Source: Mrakia gelida
Taxonomy: Eukaryota; Basidiomycota; Tremellomycetes; Cystofilobasidiales; Mrakiaceae
Length of the DNA stretch: 64,000 bases
Direction: 5' to 3'
Assembly: GCA_024345305.1 (NCBI GenBank)
Contig: BRON01000011.1
Span: 1,054,001 to 1,118,000, forward strand
How positions within the stretch are numbered: position 1 is the first letter of the stretch; each line of letters starts with the position of its first letter. The translations under genes were made by a program, and so were the position numbers. This document shows positions 23,830 through 36,541 of the stretch, one piece after another. The notes below the pieces were generated by a model. The model was not told the origin of the DNA. It searched no databases and was given only the letters and a program-made list of their open reading frames with translations.

Positions 23830-26138
23830 ATGGTTTCTTCCTCCCCCCCTCTGCACGCCATCAGGATCGACGATCGACCTCCCTCCCATGGAACTTGGTT
23901 TGCTGTGAGTCGGGCGCGACCAACTTGAACGCTCAAAGCGAAGAGGTGGGGGAGGGAAGGAGGAGGATCGAGAGAGAGGGCTGACGTCTCCGTTGGTTCT
24001 TTCGGTTCGTTGTGCTGCAGTGGATCTTCTTCCCCCTGGTGTTCAACGTTGGGATCATCAGTATTAATTTGACGCAGTTGATCTGTGAGTGCGACCCTCC
24101 ACCCCAAAAACAGAAGAGAAGGAAGGAGGGAGGAAGAGAGAGAGCTGACCCTCGTCACCTTCTGCCCTCCCTTCCCTGAATAACCTTCCCTCCTTCTTCG
24201 CCTCGCACGCCAGTCTACCCCCTCACCCTTCTCCCCTTCACCCGACCGCTCTACACCCGCCTCTTGCTCTACACGAAGGAGGCTTTCGTAAGAATCCTCA
24301 TCCTCATCTCCCTGCTCTTCGGTCCAACAAAGTTGATCCTCACGGCAGGGGAGGGGATCGATTTGGAGCAGGTTGTGGTGAGAGAGAAGGGGACAGGGAA
24401 GGTGAAGGGGTTGAGGTTGCCCAAGAGGGTGGTGATGGTGGGGAATCATCAGGTCAGTGGAAACGAGCGAAGCGAGCGAGACAAGAAGCAGTTGGAGGGG
24501 GGGGGAGGAAGAGGAGGGGGAGGGTGTGAGCTCGAACGAGAACGCACGACGAGCTAACAGACTCGACCTTCGTTTCGGTGCGTGGAATTGCAGGCCTACA
24601 GCGACTGGATGTACCTCTGGATCCTGGCTTACTTTGCTCACGCGAGTGATGGGATCTATATCTTGCTCAAGAAGAGTCTCAAGTAAGTTCGGTCAGCTCG
24701 GACATCGTCTTCGTTCGAACTCTCGTTCTGCTTGCTGATCATGTGTTTTGGATGGTTCGCGTTCTAGGTGGATCCCCTTGATCGGATGGGGGATGCAGTT
24801 GTATGATTTCATCTTCTTGTCGAGGTTCGTCGGTCGCACTTTTTCGCTTTCAGTCGCGTTCGAGAGTTGGGCTGAGCTGACGAGTTTTGGACGCGTCCTC
24901 CTCCCTCCCCTCCTCTCCCTCTTACCCGCTTCTTTTTTCGTCTTCTTCCCTTTTGTTCTCTGTGTTCTTTGGTTTGCTTTTGGTCGTCACCAGATCCTGG
25001 GCCCTGGACCAACGACCTCTCTCCCTTCACCTCAAGCGGCTCGCTCGTCGATCCATCGAGACGCAACAGCCGATTTGGATCATGCTCTTCCCGGAGGGAA
25101 CGATTGGATCGGATGATGAGAGGCCTAAGAGTATAAAGTGGGCTGAGAGGGAGGGGATTGTGAGTCTTGCTCGTTTTCTAGCTTCGTCGTTTCTGTGGAG
25201 TCGCGTTCTCGAGTCGCTGACTCTCCCCTCCTCGTTCGTCCCTTCCCAGGCCGATCTCAAGAACATGCTCCTACCCCGCTCCCTAGGACTCTACACCATC
25301 CTCACAGCCCTTCTCCCTTCCTTCCCTCCTCCACCACCTCAGCCCTCGAGCTCAAACTCAACCCCCCATCCCTCCCCTTCCTCCTCGTCGTCCTCCCTCC
25401 TGAACCAACATCAACCCCAACCCTCGCCGAACGAGTGCCCTCTCCCCATTCTAGACTGCACGATTGGATACCCCGGTGTCCCTCCTGCTGCGTACGCTCA
25501 GGAATACTGTGAGTTGGTCGTCTCGTTGCGTTTCGTTTTCGACGCGTCCAAGTGTCGTCCTCTTCTCTTTCCAAACTGACCCCCCTCACCCCCTTCCCTT
25601 CTTCCATCTCGCGTTTGTTTTGTTCCCAGACTCCCTCTTCTCAATCTTCCACCGCTCAGTCCCCCCACCAGCCGTCCACATCCACTTGCGAATGTACAAC
25701 TCCACCCTCGTCCTCGCTCGAACAGCTATCCCTCCTCCCAAACTCACCCTCACCACCTCCAACTCCAACTCCCACAACAAAAACGCACCCTCGCAAACCA
25801 CCACCCGAACGGTCGTAACCGAGGAAGTCGGGGACGAAGTGGAAGCTGGACGAAGGCGACGATTCGGGGAGTGGTTGACGGGGATTTGGAGGGAGAAGGA
25901 TGAACTCATGGATGAGTTTTATGAGACGGGAAGGTTTTCGAACAAGGGGGTGAATGCTAGCTCGAAGAGGGGAGAAGGAGCTGGGAGCGAGGGAGTCGAG
26001 CTCGCTGTGGGGTGGAGAGACGGGAAAGCTGGGTCGTTGATGGGTTGGAGGGAGGCGGGGGATGCGGTTTGTTGGTTGATCCCGGTTTGGGTTGGCTGGG
26101 CGGTGGTTTGGGGGGTGAGGAGGTGGTGGGGAGCGTGA
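23830..26138 (+). CDS. Lysophospholipid acyltransferase (PlsC/LCLAT1-like)
   Basis: Eight exons (23830-23904, 24021-24084, 24214-24452, 24594-24682, 24768-24824, 24994-25159, 25250-25508, 25630-26138) give about 485 residues. A membrane segment, WIFFPLVFNVGIISINLTQL, precedes the acyltransferase core. Motif I is NHQAYSDW (H-x4-D, split by an intron after NHQ), then WIPLIGWGMQLYDFIFLSR and motif III, MLFPEGTIGSDDE. The C-terminal part is Ser/Asn-rich and ends in the hydrophobic CWLIPVWVGWAVVWGV. This order fits the AGPAT/LCLAT1 (yeast Cst26-like) branch that remodels phosphatidylinositol or cardiolipin in the ER. The exact substrate cannot be read from sequence. All junction phases agree. Confidence 0.86.
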
Positions 26139-26313
26139 TGAAGCTGAGGGAGCGAGGGAGAGGGGATGGGAGGAGGGGAGGGAGGAGACGCGTTTCGTTT
26201 CGTTCGATTTATTTCTTGGACTTTTGATTCGCTTAGTAGTTCGCTAGGCTCTCGTTTTATGACCTTTTCGTTTTCTCTTGACCCTCGATGGCCTGCGGGG
26301 CAGGGTTGTTGAA

Positions 26314-26820
26314 TGGCAAGTGACGGGGGCACGAAGAAAAGAAGGAGTCCAGGTGAGCTCGCGCGATTCTCCTTCTTTCCTTCCCTCCCAACCCCCTCCC
26401 CCTTCCGGGATCCTTCTGACCCTCTGAACCTCTTCTAAATCAGGAGAGACCCATCATACGTGTGACACTCATATCGTCAAGACCAAAGCTGCTCCCTCCC
26501 AGGCCTCTCTTCGCCAGACGCCCTCCGCTCCGCCTCCTTCCTCGGCGAGCTCAGCCCTTCCCCTGCTCGATCCTTCCAGGACGCGCTTCAGCCAGCTGTT
26601 GAACGGTTGATTCCGGCTGGCGCCCGTCCAGACCCGGATGGGGGAACTGTCTCTTCAGGTTCGACTCAGGGTCGAAGAGCAAGGGCTAGCGGAAGAACGA
26701 AGGGAGGGATCAAGCTCGTGAGGTTGCACGGTTCGTCCTCCTCATCTGTCGCTCGCTTCTACGAGACACTTCCTGACTCATTTCCCCATACTTGGATCGT
26801 CTTAGGTCGGCTGCTATGAT
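26314..26820 (+). CDS. Unrecognised small gene, reading frame unresolved
   Basis: A start at 26314 (MASDGGTKKRRSPG), a GTGAGC donor near 26352, a CTGAC branch and an ATCAG acceptor near 26443 define a first intron. Continuing in frame ends at LLDPSRTRFSQLLNG and a stop near 26607. However, another frame of the same exon reads SSPDALRSASFLGELSPS, then FQDALQPAVERLIPAGARP, and runs through a second good intron (about 26730-26806, with CTGAC) to LHGRLL and a stop. The second frame looks more like protein, so a missed intron, an alternative splice or a frameshift is likely. I recognise no family. It lies just upstream of the ABC-C gene on the same strand. Confidence 0.35.
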
Positions 26821-27037
26821 TGCCGCGATATCAGAACGAGTCAGACCCTCGAGATCTTCAACCAGTTGCACCGTCGGAGTCACCCCGACCCATGAGGTGA
26901 TCTCGGATCCGTCTCTCTCCTCCTTCTCCTCCTTCCTTCTTTCTCCTCTTTCTACCTCAAACCACAACCCTTCAAGACCTCGATCTCACCCCTACATCCT
27001 CCTTCCAGTCCCTCTTCTCCTCTTCTCCCCTCAGCCT

Positions 27038-30000
27038 ATGGTCACAACTGCATCAGCTCCCTCGCCGGTCGACGAGGTTCCATCGAGGTTCATCGGTTTC
27101 AAGGTCAAACCTAAACCTGCAGGTTTCGCTGTAGGGAAAGAGGTCCCAGAGGCTCAAGCTGGCATCCTCTCTAGGGTTCTCTTCTCTTGGATGACTCCTC
27201 TTCTTCTCGTGAGCTCCCCCTCTCTTGCTGTCAGTCAGAGAAGGTCGAACGAACCGAGCGCTGATCGAGGTCGACTCCGATCTTCTCCTTGACCTTCTCT
27301 CTCCCCTTGACCAGGTCGGATACTCGCGCCCAATCCAAAGCTCAGACATCTGGAACCTTCCTCTCGAAGCTCAGGCAACCCATCTCGGATCTTCCCTCGA
27401 GCGACTCTTCTTCGCTCGCGTTCCGCCGTCTGGTCGTCCGATTCATCTTCAGCCCTCGCCGTCGACGGTCAGCAACCAACTGGACGACGCAGATTCCAAG
27501 GAAGACTTCGACATCGAAATGGGACACTCCGGAGAGGATGCGGAAGTCCCTCAGTGTCGTGTGGTTGGCGGGAATCAACCGATCTTGGAGGAGGAGGACA
27601 AGGGACGTCGTTCGAAACGTTCGGAGGACGAGAGCTTGAAGGAGGGTTCCGAACTGGAAGAGGGAGGAAAGATCTACGATCAGAGTTTGCTTAAGGCTCT
27701 CAATCATTTGGCGTTCTGGAGGTGAGCGAGCTTGACTTCTCCTTCCTCTTCGAGCTTCGAGCAGCGACTGACGCGTCTTGCCTCTTTTCGTCCTCACAGA
27801 TTCTGGACAGCTGGGATCTTCGGCATCTGCGCCTTCTCTCTCACCTCTACCAGCCCACTGCTTTCTCAGAAGCTTCTCCAGTACATCCAGGTAGCTGCCG
27901 CGATCTTTCAACCCTCGTCGACGCCGCGAACCGTTGCGCTAACTTGTTTCCTCTCTTCTCTCCCTCTTTATCTTCCAGATCTCCTACGCCTACTCCAAGG
28001 GATCTTCCGACGTCGTCCCCCCTCCCATCGGACACGGAATCGGTCTCGCTTTCGCTCTCTGGGGAATGCAGCAAGTTGCGTCGTTGTTACAGAATCAGTT
28101 CTACCATCGATCCGTGACGACTGGGTGAGTCTGACGCCTCGGCCTTCCTTCCTCCTCTCGTCTCTGACATCTTCTTCTACTCGTTCTGCAGATTCATGTT
28201 CCGATCCGCTCTCGTCTCCGTCATTTCGAGGAAATCGCTTCGTCTCAGCGGAGCCTCGAAACTCAAGCACTCGGACGGTTCGTTCGCCTCCCTTTCGGTC
28301 TTCTCCTTTCTCTCTCGTGTACTCACTACGTCGCCTGCTTCATCTTCATCAGGTCAGCTGACGAACCACGTCTCAGGAGACGCGTCCTTCTTCGAGTGGG
28401 CTGCCTGGCTCGCGCACGAGAGTTGGATCCAACCCGTCCAGATCGTCATCGGCGTGGCCATCCTCATCTCCCTACTAGGTCCTTCAGCTCTCGTCGGACT
28501 CGCCGTTCTCGTACTCGGTCTCCCACTGCAGGCGTACCTCTTCAAAGTTCTCACGTCGACTCGGCAGCAGCGTTCGTCCTCTTTGTTTCTTCTTCGAACG
28601 CGTCGCGTTTCTCGTGGTATTCACTCGCTCTTCTCCCCGATGAGTTGGCTCGTTATAGAGATGAAGATTACCGATAACCGTGTCAGGCTGCTCCAAGAGG
28701 TCCTTCAAGGTATCCGCGTCATCAGTGCGTTGACTTTGGCTGCTCTTTCTCGACTGATCTCTTTGAAAACTCGCTGACGATTCGATTCCCTCCTCCTCCT
28801 CTCTCTCCCAGAGCTTCTCGCCTACGAGGGATATTTCGGGAACAGGGTCTCCGAGTTCCGACGACAGGAGCTGAAGCTGTTGATGCGAAACTGCTTGGCT
28901 CGAGCGACGATGAGTGAGTTCCGTCGATTTCTCGTCTCTCGTCTCGTCGCTCCCAGCTTGCCTTCGAGGCTGATCATCCCCGTTTCGTCTTCACTCTCAG
29001 CTTCGACGATGGCCTTCATCCCCGTTCTCTCTGCGATTCGTGAGTGAGCTGTGACTCTCTCGAACAGGCAGTCAGAGCGGCTCCTGATTGAAACCTTTCC
29101 CTCTTTTGAATCAGTGTCGTTCGTCACCTACGCCCTCTCCGGCCGCGAGCTCTCTCCTGCCATCATCTTCGCCGCTCTTGCAGCTTTCAACAACATTCGT
29201 GCACCTCTGCTCTTCGTGAGTGCTCGAAGCTAGGGTCCCCGTTTCGAACTAGTCGCTGAGTCGTTCGTTTTGGGGTCGATCTTCTCTTCCCTCTCCCAGC
29301 TTCCCATCGCCGTTCAGAACCTCTCCGACTCATGGGTTGCTCTCGGACGTCTCACCAAAGTTCTTCTCGCCGAAGAGATGGGTCCTGCTATCCCAGTCAA
29401 GCCAGAAGCTCCCTTCGCCATCTCTGGTTCGTCGCGTCCCATTTCGTGTTCTCGAATCGAAACTGACTCTCGCCTTCCCTTCCTCGTTCGTGCTTCCAGC
29501 TCACGGCGACTACAGCTGGGAGGCTCCCGATCTCTCCGATGCCGAGGGTGACTCCAACGCTAAGAAGGCTGCGAAGGCTCTCGCGAGGAAGGGCTCGGCG
29601 GAGGGACGAGACGAGGAGGTTGAGGATACCGGAACTCCCGCCGAACCTGCTCCTCTCTTCCAGCTCAAGGACATCAAGCTCGACATCCCTCGAGGAGCTT
29701 TCGTTGTTGTATGTGGTCGAGTCGGATCGGGGAAGAGTTCGCTCGTGCAGGCGCTCATTGGGGAAATGAGGATGATGAGGGGTTCGTCGTACTTGGGTGG
29801 ATCGACTTCGTACTGTGAGATCTCCTCGTTCGAATTCCTCCTTTGGTCATGACATGAGCTTAAGTCTCACTTTTTTTCGTCCTCCAGTCCCTCAAGCTCC
29901 TTGGGTCCAGTGAATCCTCGAACTCGCACGTTTCCGCCTCGCTCGAATCTGACGCGTTTTCCTCGCCCCTTCCTCTCCTCCAGGAACGCTACTCTTCGCG

Positions 30001-33000
30001 ACAACATCACCTTCGGAGACCCTTTCCCCGACGAGGATAGATTCGATGAGGCCGTTCGAGCGTGTGCTCTGGAGCCAGATATCGCCATGCGTGAGCTCCT
30101 CTTCGACTTCCGTGACGCTCAAACGACGAAGACTCTCGCTGACTTGCTCCTTTCCCCTTACTCTCAGTGGCTCATGGACTCGAGACTGAGATTGGAGAGC
30201 GAGGAATCAACTTGTCGGGTGGTCAAAAAGGTGAGCATCCACTTCGAAAGCTCGTCCGATGATCGAGACGCGTCGTGCTGATCAACTCCCCTCCCTTCCT
30301 TCCCCCCTCCTCTTCAGCCCGAGTCGTTCTCGCTCGAGCCGTCTATGCCAACGCCGATATTGCGCTTCTCGATGATCCTGTGAGCACATGCTATCTCGAT
30401 GGTCTCTGCCCTCTTCGTCGTCTGTCGCTGACGACCTGCCTTTTCTCCCTCAGCTCTCCGCCGTCGACGCTCACGTCTCCAAAACCCTCGTCGACTGCTT
30501 CACCACTGGACCGCTCGCCAAGAAGACTCGTATCCTCGTCACTCATCACCTCGAAGTCCTTCCTGAAGCCGACCTTATCATCACAGTCAGTCTTCTTCGA
30601 ACCTCTCGTCGCGAATCGCGAATCGTCTTCTCTTCCCTTCCCTTCCCTGACGCCGTCTCACCCCTTCTCATCCACAGATGCTCGACGGAAAGATCGCTGA
30701 GATTGGAACCTACTCCCGATTGATGGCTGCCGACGGAGCCCTTTCCAAACTCGTCGCTGAACACGGTTCGTTTTAGTCTTCTTCCTCGACGCGTCGTTCT
30801 TCCATCCCCTTTCGCTGACGTCCCTCTTCGTCTTCTTTCCTCTTCAGTCTCCGATCCTCAGCAAGCTGAGGAAGAGGAAGTCAAGGAGGAACAAGACATC
30901 AAACTTGAGAAGATCCAGGACGAGTCCAAGCTTCACGACGAGGTCGAGAAGAAGGAGAAGGTCAAGAAGGTCTCGACCAAGTCCGAGGGAGCTTTGATGA
31001 TGAAGGAGGAGCGAGAGATCGGAGCTGTCTCTTGGGCTGTTTACAAGAAGTACGGTGAGTCCTTCTCGGTCGCCTCTTCTCGTCGCTTTCTTCCTTGTTT
31101 GATTGTGTTGACGCGTCGTCGTTTCGGATTCAGTCTCGTCGATGGGGAACTACATCAAGGCGCCTGCCTTCCTCGGATCTCTCATCCTCGCTCAGACAGC
31201 CAACGTGGGAACTACTGTTTTGCTTGGAAAGTGGTCGGAGAGCTCGATCCCAGGATGGTCGAGAGACAAATGTGAGCTTCGTTCGTTGACCTCCCTCAAC
31301 GTCGCGTCCCCTCCACTGACTCGCTTTTCTTCCCCAGACATGGGAGTCTACGCAGCTCTCGGCTTCTCATACTCGATCTTCACTTTCATCGGGACCTTCG
31401 TCCTGTGAGTTCGACCTTCCACGAGGGCGAGGACACGATGCTCGAAGAAATCACGAGCTGAACTCTTTCTTCTTCTTCTCTTCTCAGCTTCATGTCCGGA
31501 GTTCGAGCTTCGTTCAACCTCTTCAACGAGTCCTTCGCTGGTGTTATGAGAACGTCTGTAGGATGGCATGATCAGACTCCAGTCAGTGCCACGTCCTCTT
31601 CGACCTCAATACGAAACGAGCATCGAGCTGACCTTCGGTTCTTCCCTCCTTTAGATTGGTCGAATCGTTTCCCGATTGTCGAAAGACATCACGGTCTTGG
31701 ATGATCAGCTACCTGCTCAGTATTCACAGCTCATCTCGATGGGTTTAAATATCGTTGGCACGGTGAGTGATCTCGACGCGACGAGAGCGCCGAGGGACAG
31801 GACGCGTCCTCGACGTGGACTGACCTCGTCAATTGTGCCGCTTCAGATTGCTCTTGTCTTCTATTCTTTCCCATACCTAGGAATCATCTTTGTGAGTACC
31901 TCGTCTTCTTCGCAAGCAGGAAGAGTCGACGCTGACCCTCGTTTTCTTCCTCGCCTCCTCCCTCGTTCGACCAAGGTTCCCCTCTTCATCCTCTACTACA
32001 TCTTCGCCGCCTTCTACCGAGGTAAGCTCAACTTTCGAATCTCCTCGAGCAATGCAACTCAGCTCATCATCCCTCGCCTTTCTCTCAGCAACCTCCAGGG
32101 AGGTCAAACGGGTCGACTCTTTGGTCCGTGTTTCACTCCTCCCTCCTTCACTTCTCGCTCTACCTGACGCCACTCCTCCACCTTGCAGATGCGAAGCTTC
32201 TTCTACTCGTCTTTCGGCGAAACGCTCGGTGGAGTTGGTAAGCTCGACGCTCTGTTCTCGTCCTTCTTCGTGTCAAGCTGACCTTGACTTTCTCTCGCCT
32301 TCAGCCTCGATTCGAGCGTACCGTGCTGAGGAACGATTCCTGCTCAGAACGGAGAAAGCCCTGGACTCTCAGAGCCGATGCTTCTACATCACGATCGTGC
32401 TGCAACGCTGGCTTGGAATCCGTCTTGAAGCTGTACGTTCTCGTCAACGAGAGCGGGAACTCGTCACGTCGAATCCGCTGACCTTTCTTACCTCTCGTCT
32501 GCTAGCTCGGGAGTCTTCTCGTCCTCGGGATCGGCCTCTTCGGTGTTGGCTTTAGGAACACCGTCTCTCCTGCAAAGCTGGGAGTTGTACTTACGTAAGT
32601 GTATCGAGTTTCGACGCGTCGACTGTTTTCAAGCTGACCTCCCATTTCTCGAAACAGCTACTCTCTCTCGCTCACTCAGATCTTTTCTCAGGTATGTGAC
32701 GACTGTCTATTCTTGGCGTCGAACTCCACTGACCTTTTGCCCCTCTTACGTTCTGCTGCAGCTCATAACTGGTGAGTCCAGAACACAGATGCAGTCGCGT
32801 CGAAGACTCGAAGCTCCGGTTGACCCAGCGTTTCCCTTCTCGACCTGCTCTACCAGCCTTCGCCGAGGTCGAGCAGTCATTGAACACTGCCGAACGAGTC
32901 ATACACTACGGTACTTTGACTCCAGAAGGTCAGCGAGTGCGCCTCGACGTCCCTCCCCCTCGACGACGCTGACTCTCGCTTTTCTCCTCCTCCTTCAGCT

Positions 33001-34458
33001 GCTACTCACACGAAGGACGACCCTCCCGCCGACTGGCCTTCGAAAGGAGCCGTCGAGTTCGAAGCCGTCGTTCTCAAGTACCGAGACGACCTTCCACCCG
33101 TCCTCAAGGGAACCAGCTTCAGCATCAAGGCCGGAGAGAAGGTCGGAATCGTCGGAAGGACCGGAGCTGGAAAATCGTCTCTGCTCCAAGCTCTCTTCCG
33201 AATCGTCGAGATCTCGGGAGGAAAGATCTCCATCGACGGATACGACCTCAAGACCATCGGATTGGACGTCCTCAGATCCAAGCTCGGTATCGTGCCTCAG
33301 GTGAGTGGTCTTATGGACATCTGCAGCTCCAATCGTCTCCTTGAAAGTCGCGCTGACCTTTTTCTTCGTTCTCGACGCGTCCATCCAGGATCCTCTTCTC
33401 TGGAGTGGGACTGTTCGAGACAACCTCGACCCTACGAACGAGCACACGGACGCCGATCTCATCTCCTCTCTCCGTCGGTGTAACTTGGTCGCTTCTGACG
33501 ACGCCTCCGTCGAGGTCAAGGCGCGTCTCGACAAGTTCCGACTCGACGCGACGGTTCAGGTTCGTTCCTTCGTCTCTCGAGATGGTTTCTTTCTTCCGCT
33601 GACCTCTTCTCTCTTCGAACACAGGACGAGGGATCCAACTTCTCTGCTGGAGAGCGGCAGCTCATGGCTTTGGCGAGAGTCGTCGTGAGGAACTCGAGGA
33701 TCATCGTGCTCGACGAGGCGACCAGCAGGTAAGTCTCAATCTCTTCTTCGCGTGAAATTGCTCGACCGCGTTGTCGCTCGCCCCCGCTGACCAACCCTAT
33801 CCCTCTCGCGTTACCCTTCCCAGTGTTGATGGTGAGTCCAGTCGAGCTCCTTTTCCCGTCGAGTCCCTCGTCTCCTTCGCCGCTCGCCCTCGCTGATCAA
33901 ACCCATTTCTCTCGCGTGCCTCTTCACTCTTCCCTTCTTTCAGTGGAGACGGATGTTGCGATGTGAGTGATCGTCAGGTCCTCTTTCATCCGCTCTCGAA
34001 CTTGCAGTCGCTGACTCGTCTCTCGTTCTCTTTCGACGCGTCGTTCTCAGTCAAGATACCATTCGAACCGAGTTCACCGACCAGTCCCTCATCACCATCG
34101 CTCACAGGCTCTCGACCATCGCCTTCTATAGTCAGTCTACTACCCTCTCGATCCTCCGTTCACTCTTCGACTCGAGCTGACTTTGGTCACCTCCTCTCTT
34201 TGCAGACCGTGTTATCGTCATGGACGCCGGACTTGTCTCTGAGATCGGCCCTCCTCTGGAGCTCTTCGACATCGTCGGTTCCGCCTTCAGGTCTAGTGAG
34301 TCTCGATCTCGTTCTTCCCTCGAGTCCTAGCGTCTCTCTCTCGTCGCTCGCCTTCGCTGACCCAACGCGTCCTTCTCCCTCCCCTCCACCTTCTTTCAGT
34401 GTGCGACAAAGCCGCTCTCTCTCGAGAAGACATCGTCAGGATTCGAGGGGATATGTAG
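27038..34458 (+). CDS. ABC-C family full transporter (Yor1/MRP-like)
   Basis: A very intron-rich gene (more than twenty introns) that starts [16 protein letters not shown] and ends [12 protein letters not shown] at 34456-34458. The first membrane domain begins [23 protein letters not shown]1 has Walker [10 protein letters not shown] (29716-29742), signature [14 protein letters not shown] across an intron at 30232, and Walker B IALLDDP. The second membrane domain covers about 31130-32900. NBD2 has GRTGAGKSS (33154-33180), signature [24 protein letters not shown] and the H-loop AHRLST. The unequal NBDs and the FSAGERQ form are typical of ABC-C pumps such as Yor1 and MRP, which export conjugates, drugs or lipids at the plasma or vacuolar membrane. 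No TMD0 is obvious. Exons of 8 nt (33824-33831) and 19 nt (33944-33962) lie just after Walker B. At least seven introns hold GACGCGTC. Confidence 0.92.
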
Positions 34459-35007
34459 AACCTTCTCTTCCTCTTTTTTCCTGCTGTGTTGTCGTTTCTT
34501 GGGACTCTTCGATTGCCGTTTCCCTCTCCTTTTGCTCGTTTTCTCTCGTACTCTGCTCGCTCTGCATCTGTCACGGTTATAACTAGACTCAGCTCGTATA
34601 GATCTGCCATTCTCATATCATTGATTGCTCATAATGTCTCGTTCGCCCATAGAGGAAAACCAGAAGGTTCTCGAAAGAGTCGGAAACCAAGGCTCGAAAC
34701 CAACGAAAACGACGCGCGACGAGCTTTCACCTCTTCGGTTCCTTTTTTTGCGCAAAGGAGGCTCTGTGGGTTGGTCAGGGGTATCATTCTTGCCTGATAC
34801 TGGAGCGTAAAGGAATCCCTGAGTCGAGGGACCCTGGAGGAGACGACGTGTCTCGACCATCGTCTCGTTCTCTCTTCGCTTCCCAGCTCGCTACGAGCGC
34901 GTTATCGGGCAATTCAGGTGTACCGAGAACGAGCTAAAAGTCATATCACCTAGAAGCAAGACGAAAACCCCGGACCTAGCACCAGCTCCTCCTACCACGA
35001 CTGCCAT
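34459..35007. other. Convergent spacer
   Basis: This spacer lies between the 3' ends of the ABC-C gene and MYND copy C. No coding or RNA signal is seen. Confidence 0.4.
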
Positions 35008-36298
35008 TCACCACGTCGGCTTGAAGCAGAAGCGCTTGTGCCTCTTCCAGTCGGCTTTCTGATGTTCTGAAAGGGCCCAGAGTACGAGAAGATGTCAGTT
35101 GATGTGCACGAGAGATGAGAGATGGCGAGAGGCGAACCCTTCGAGCAGTAGCGAACGGCGAGGCACTGAAAAGAAGACGCGTCGAAGGGACGAGAGTCAG
35201 CGACGAGTTTTGACGAAGAAGGGAGGACGAAACGGGAGATGTCAACTCACTTTTGAACAAGCCATCATCTCTTGTCCCTCCTGCATCTCAAGGCACCTCG
35301 GTTCCTCCAGCCTGCCCTCGCGAACTGCACCAACACTGAGCTCACAACTCCACCACACCGCTCGTGATGCGCTGCCTCCTCTCGGGAGTGTTCCTTTTAC
35401 TAGACAACGAAGGATGAAGCACATCGTTGCTACGTTGATACCGGAAGGGGAGGCAATGGCTTCTGCGAGGTTGGGTAGTTCGTCGGCGAGGAGTTGATCC
35501 GTGAGCGTGCGGAGGGCTTGCTGGGACGATGGAGGCAAGGATGGAAAGGCTGAGGTGGTAGGAAGCTGCTCGGATAGGACCTTCGAGACGCAAACGAGGG
35601 TCTCGAGGAGCGTTGCGATGGTCGTCGCACTGTCAGGGTGTTCCTGTGAGGAAGCGGAAGAGAGAGGCGACGCGGTCGTTAAGTTCCGCACCGTCTACGC
35701 GAGAGAGAGAGAGAGAAAAGACGAGAGTACTGGACTTGCCTGCATCGAAGGGTACCCTTCCAACAGAAAAACCGCGATCCTGGTAAGCTTGAGGCAGAGG
35801 GCCGAAGCTTTATCCGGGAATCCGCGAGTGAAGCGAGGGAAGGAAGGGGTGTCGTTGGTGGCAACCAGAGTGATGAGACTTGTATAGCTGGCGGAGATAC
35901 TGATCGAGGCTGGGTCGATGGGTCCTTCCTTCAGCTCGAGAAAGCTATGAACGAGAGATGGGAGGTACTGAGAGGCGAACTCTTCCTGTGGGAGGAGGGA
36001 GACGAGAGCAACTCGACGCCGTCAAGCCGAAGGTCAATCGAACAGCAAGAACATCAAGGACTAACGCTGTAGACTGGTGGATTCTGTATATTGCTGATGT
36101 ACTGACTGATGATCTGAAAAGACAGAGGAGACGTGTGAGTACAGAAGAGGACCAAAGGCAGGAAGGAAGAGAGGTTCCGCTCACCTCTGCGCGAACGCGA
36201 GTTCCTTTAAGCGTGCTCATCGCAGAGATCGGGGCAGCGCGTCCGTCCTTATAGAGGTTCAACGGCTGAGCTAGCTGATCTGGTGTTGAAATTTCCAT
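35008..36298 (-). CDS. MYND zinc-finger protein, family copy C
   Basis: Translation starts MEISTPDQLAQPLNLYKDG at 36298. Further exons carry IISQYISNIQNPPVYS, then EEFASQYLPSLVHSFLELKE (the family's Y-L-P...F element), LPTTSAFPSLPPSS and NVATMCFILRCLVKG. The C-terminal MYND finger reads CLEMQEGQEMMACSK, CLAVRYCSK, EHQKADWKRHKRFC, ending FKPTW-stop. As in copies A and B, one phase-0 intron cuts between the two Cys of the second C-x2-C, and a second intron leaves a 28-nt exon (35138-35165). One intron (35739-35644) appears to use a GC donor (GCAAGT) with a normal AG acceptor. The gene is head-to-head with F-box copy 4. The partner protein is unknown. Confidence 0.76.
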
Positions 36299-36541
36299 AT
36301 CGGGAGGCAGAGAAGAGAAGAAAGGAAGTCGAGACGAGGAGGGAAGGGAAGGGAAGGGAGGTCGACGTCGAGCTCAACTCCGAACTTCTCGAGCTCTTGT
36401 CTTCTTCTCTTCCAACCTTTTCGACCTTTTCTAGAGGGTTCTTCTTCTTTGATCCGCGTCATCTAGGATCTACCCGACGAACTAGTGGTCATGTTGCCCG
36501 AGCTTTCTTCGAAGGACCGGAGCCAACGAACGGATGAAACG
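36299..36541. promoter_or_regulatory. Short bidirectional promoter region (MYND C / F-box 4)
   Basis: Only 243 bp separate the divergent starts of MYND copy C and F-box copy 4, so both promoters must sit here or overlap their first exons. I see no clear TATA box. The left part is an AG-rich tract and the right part is CT-rich. Confidence 0.4.
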
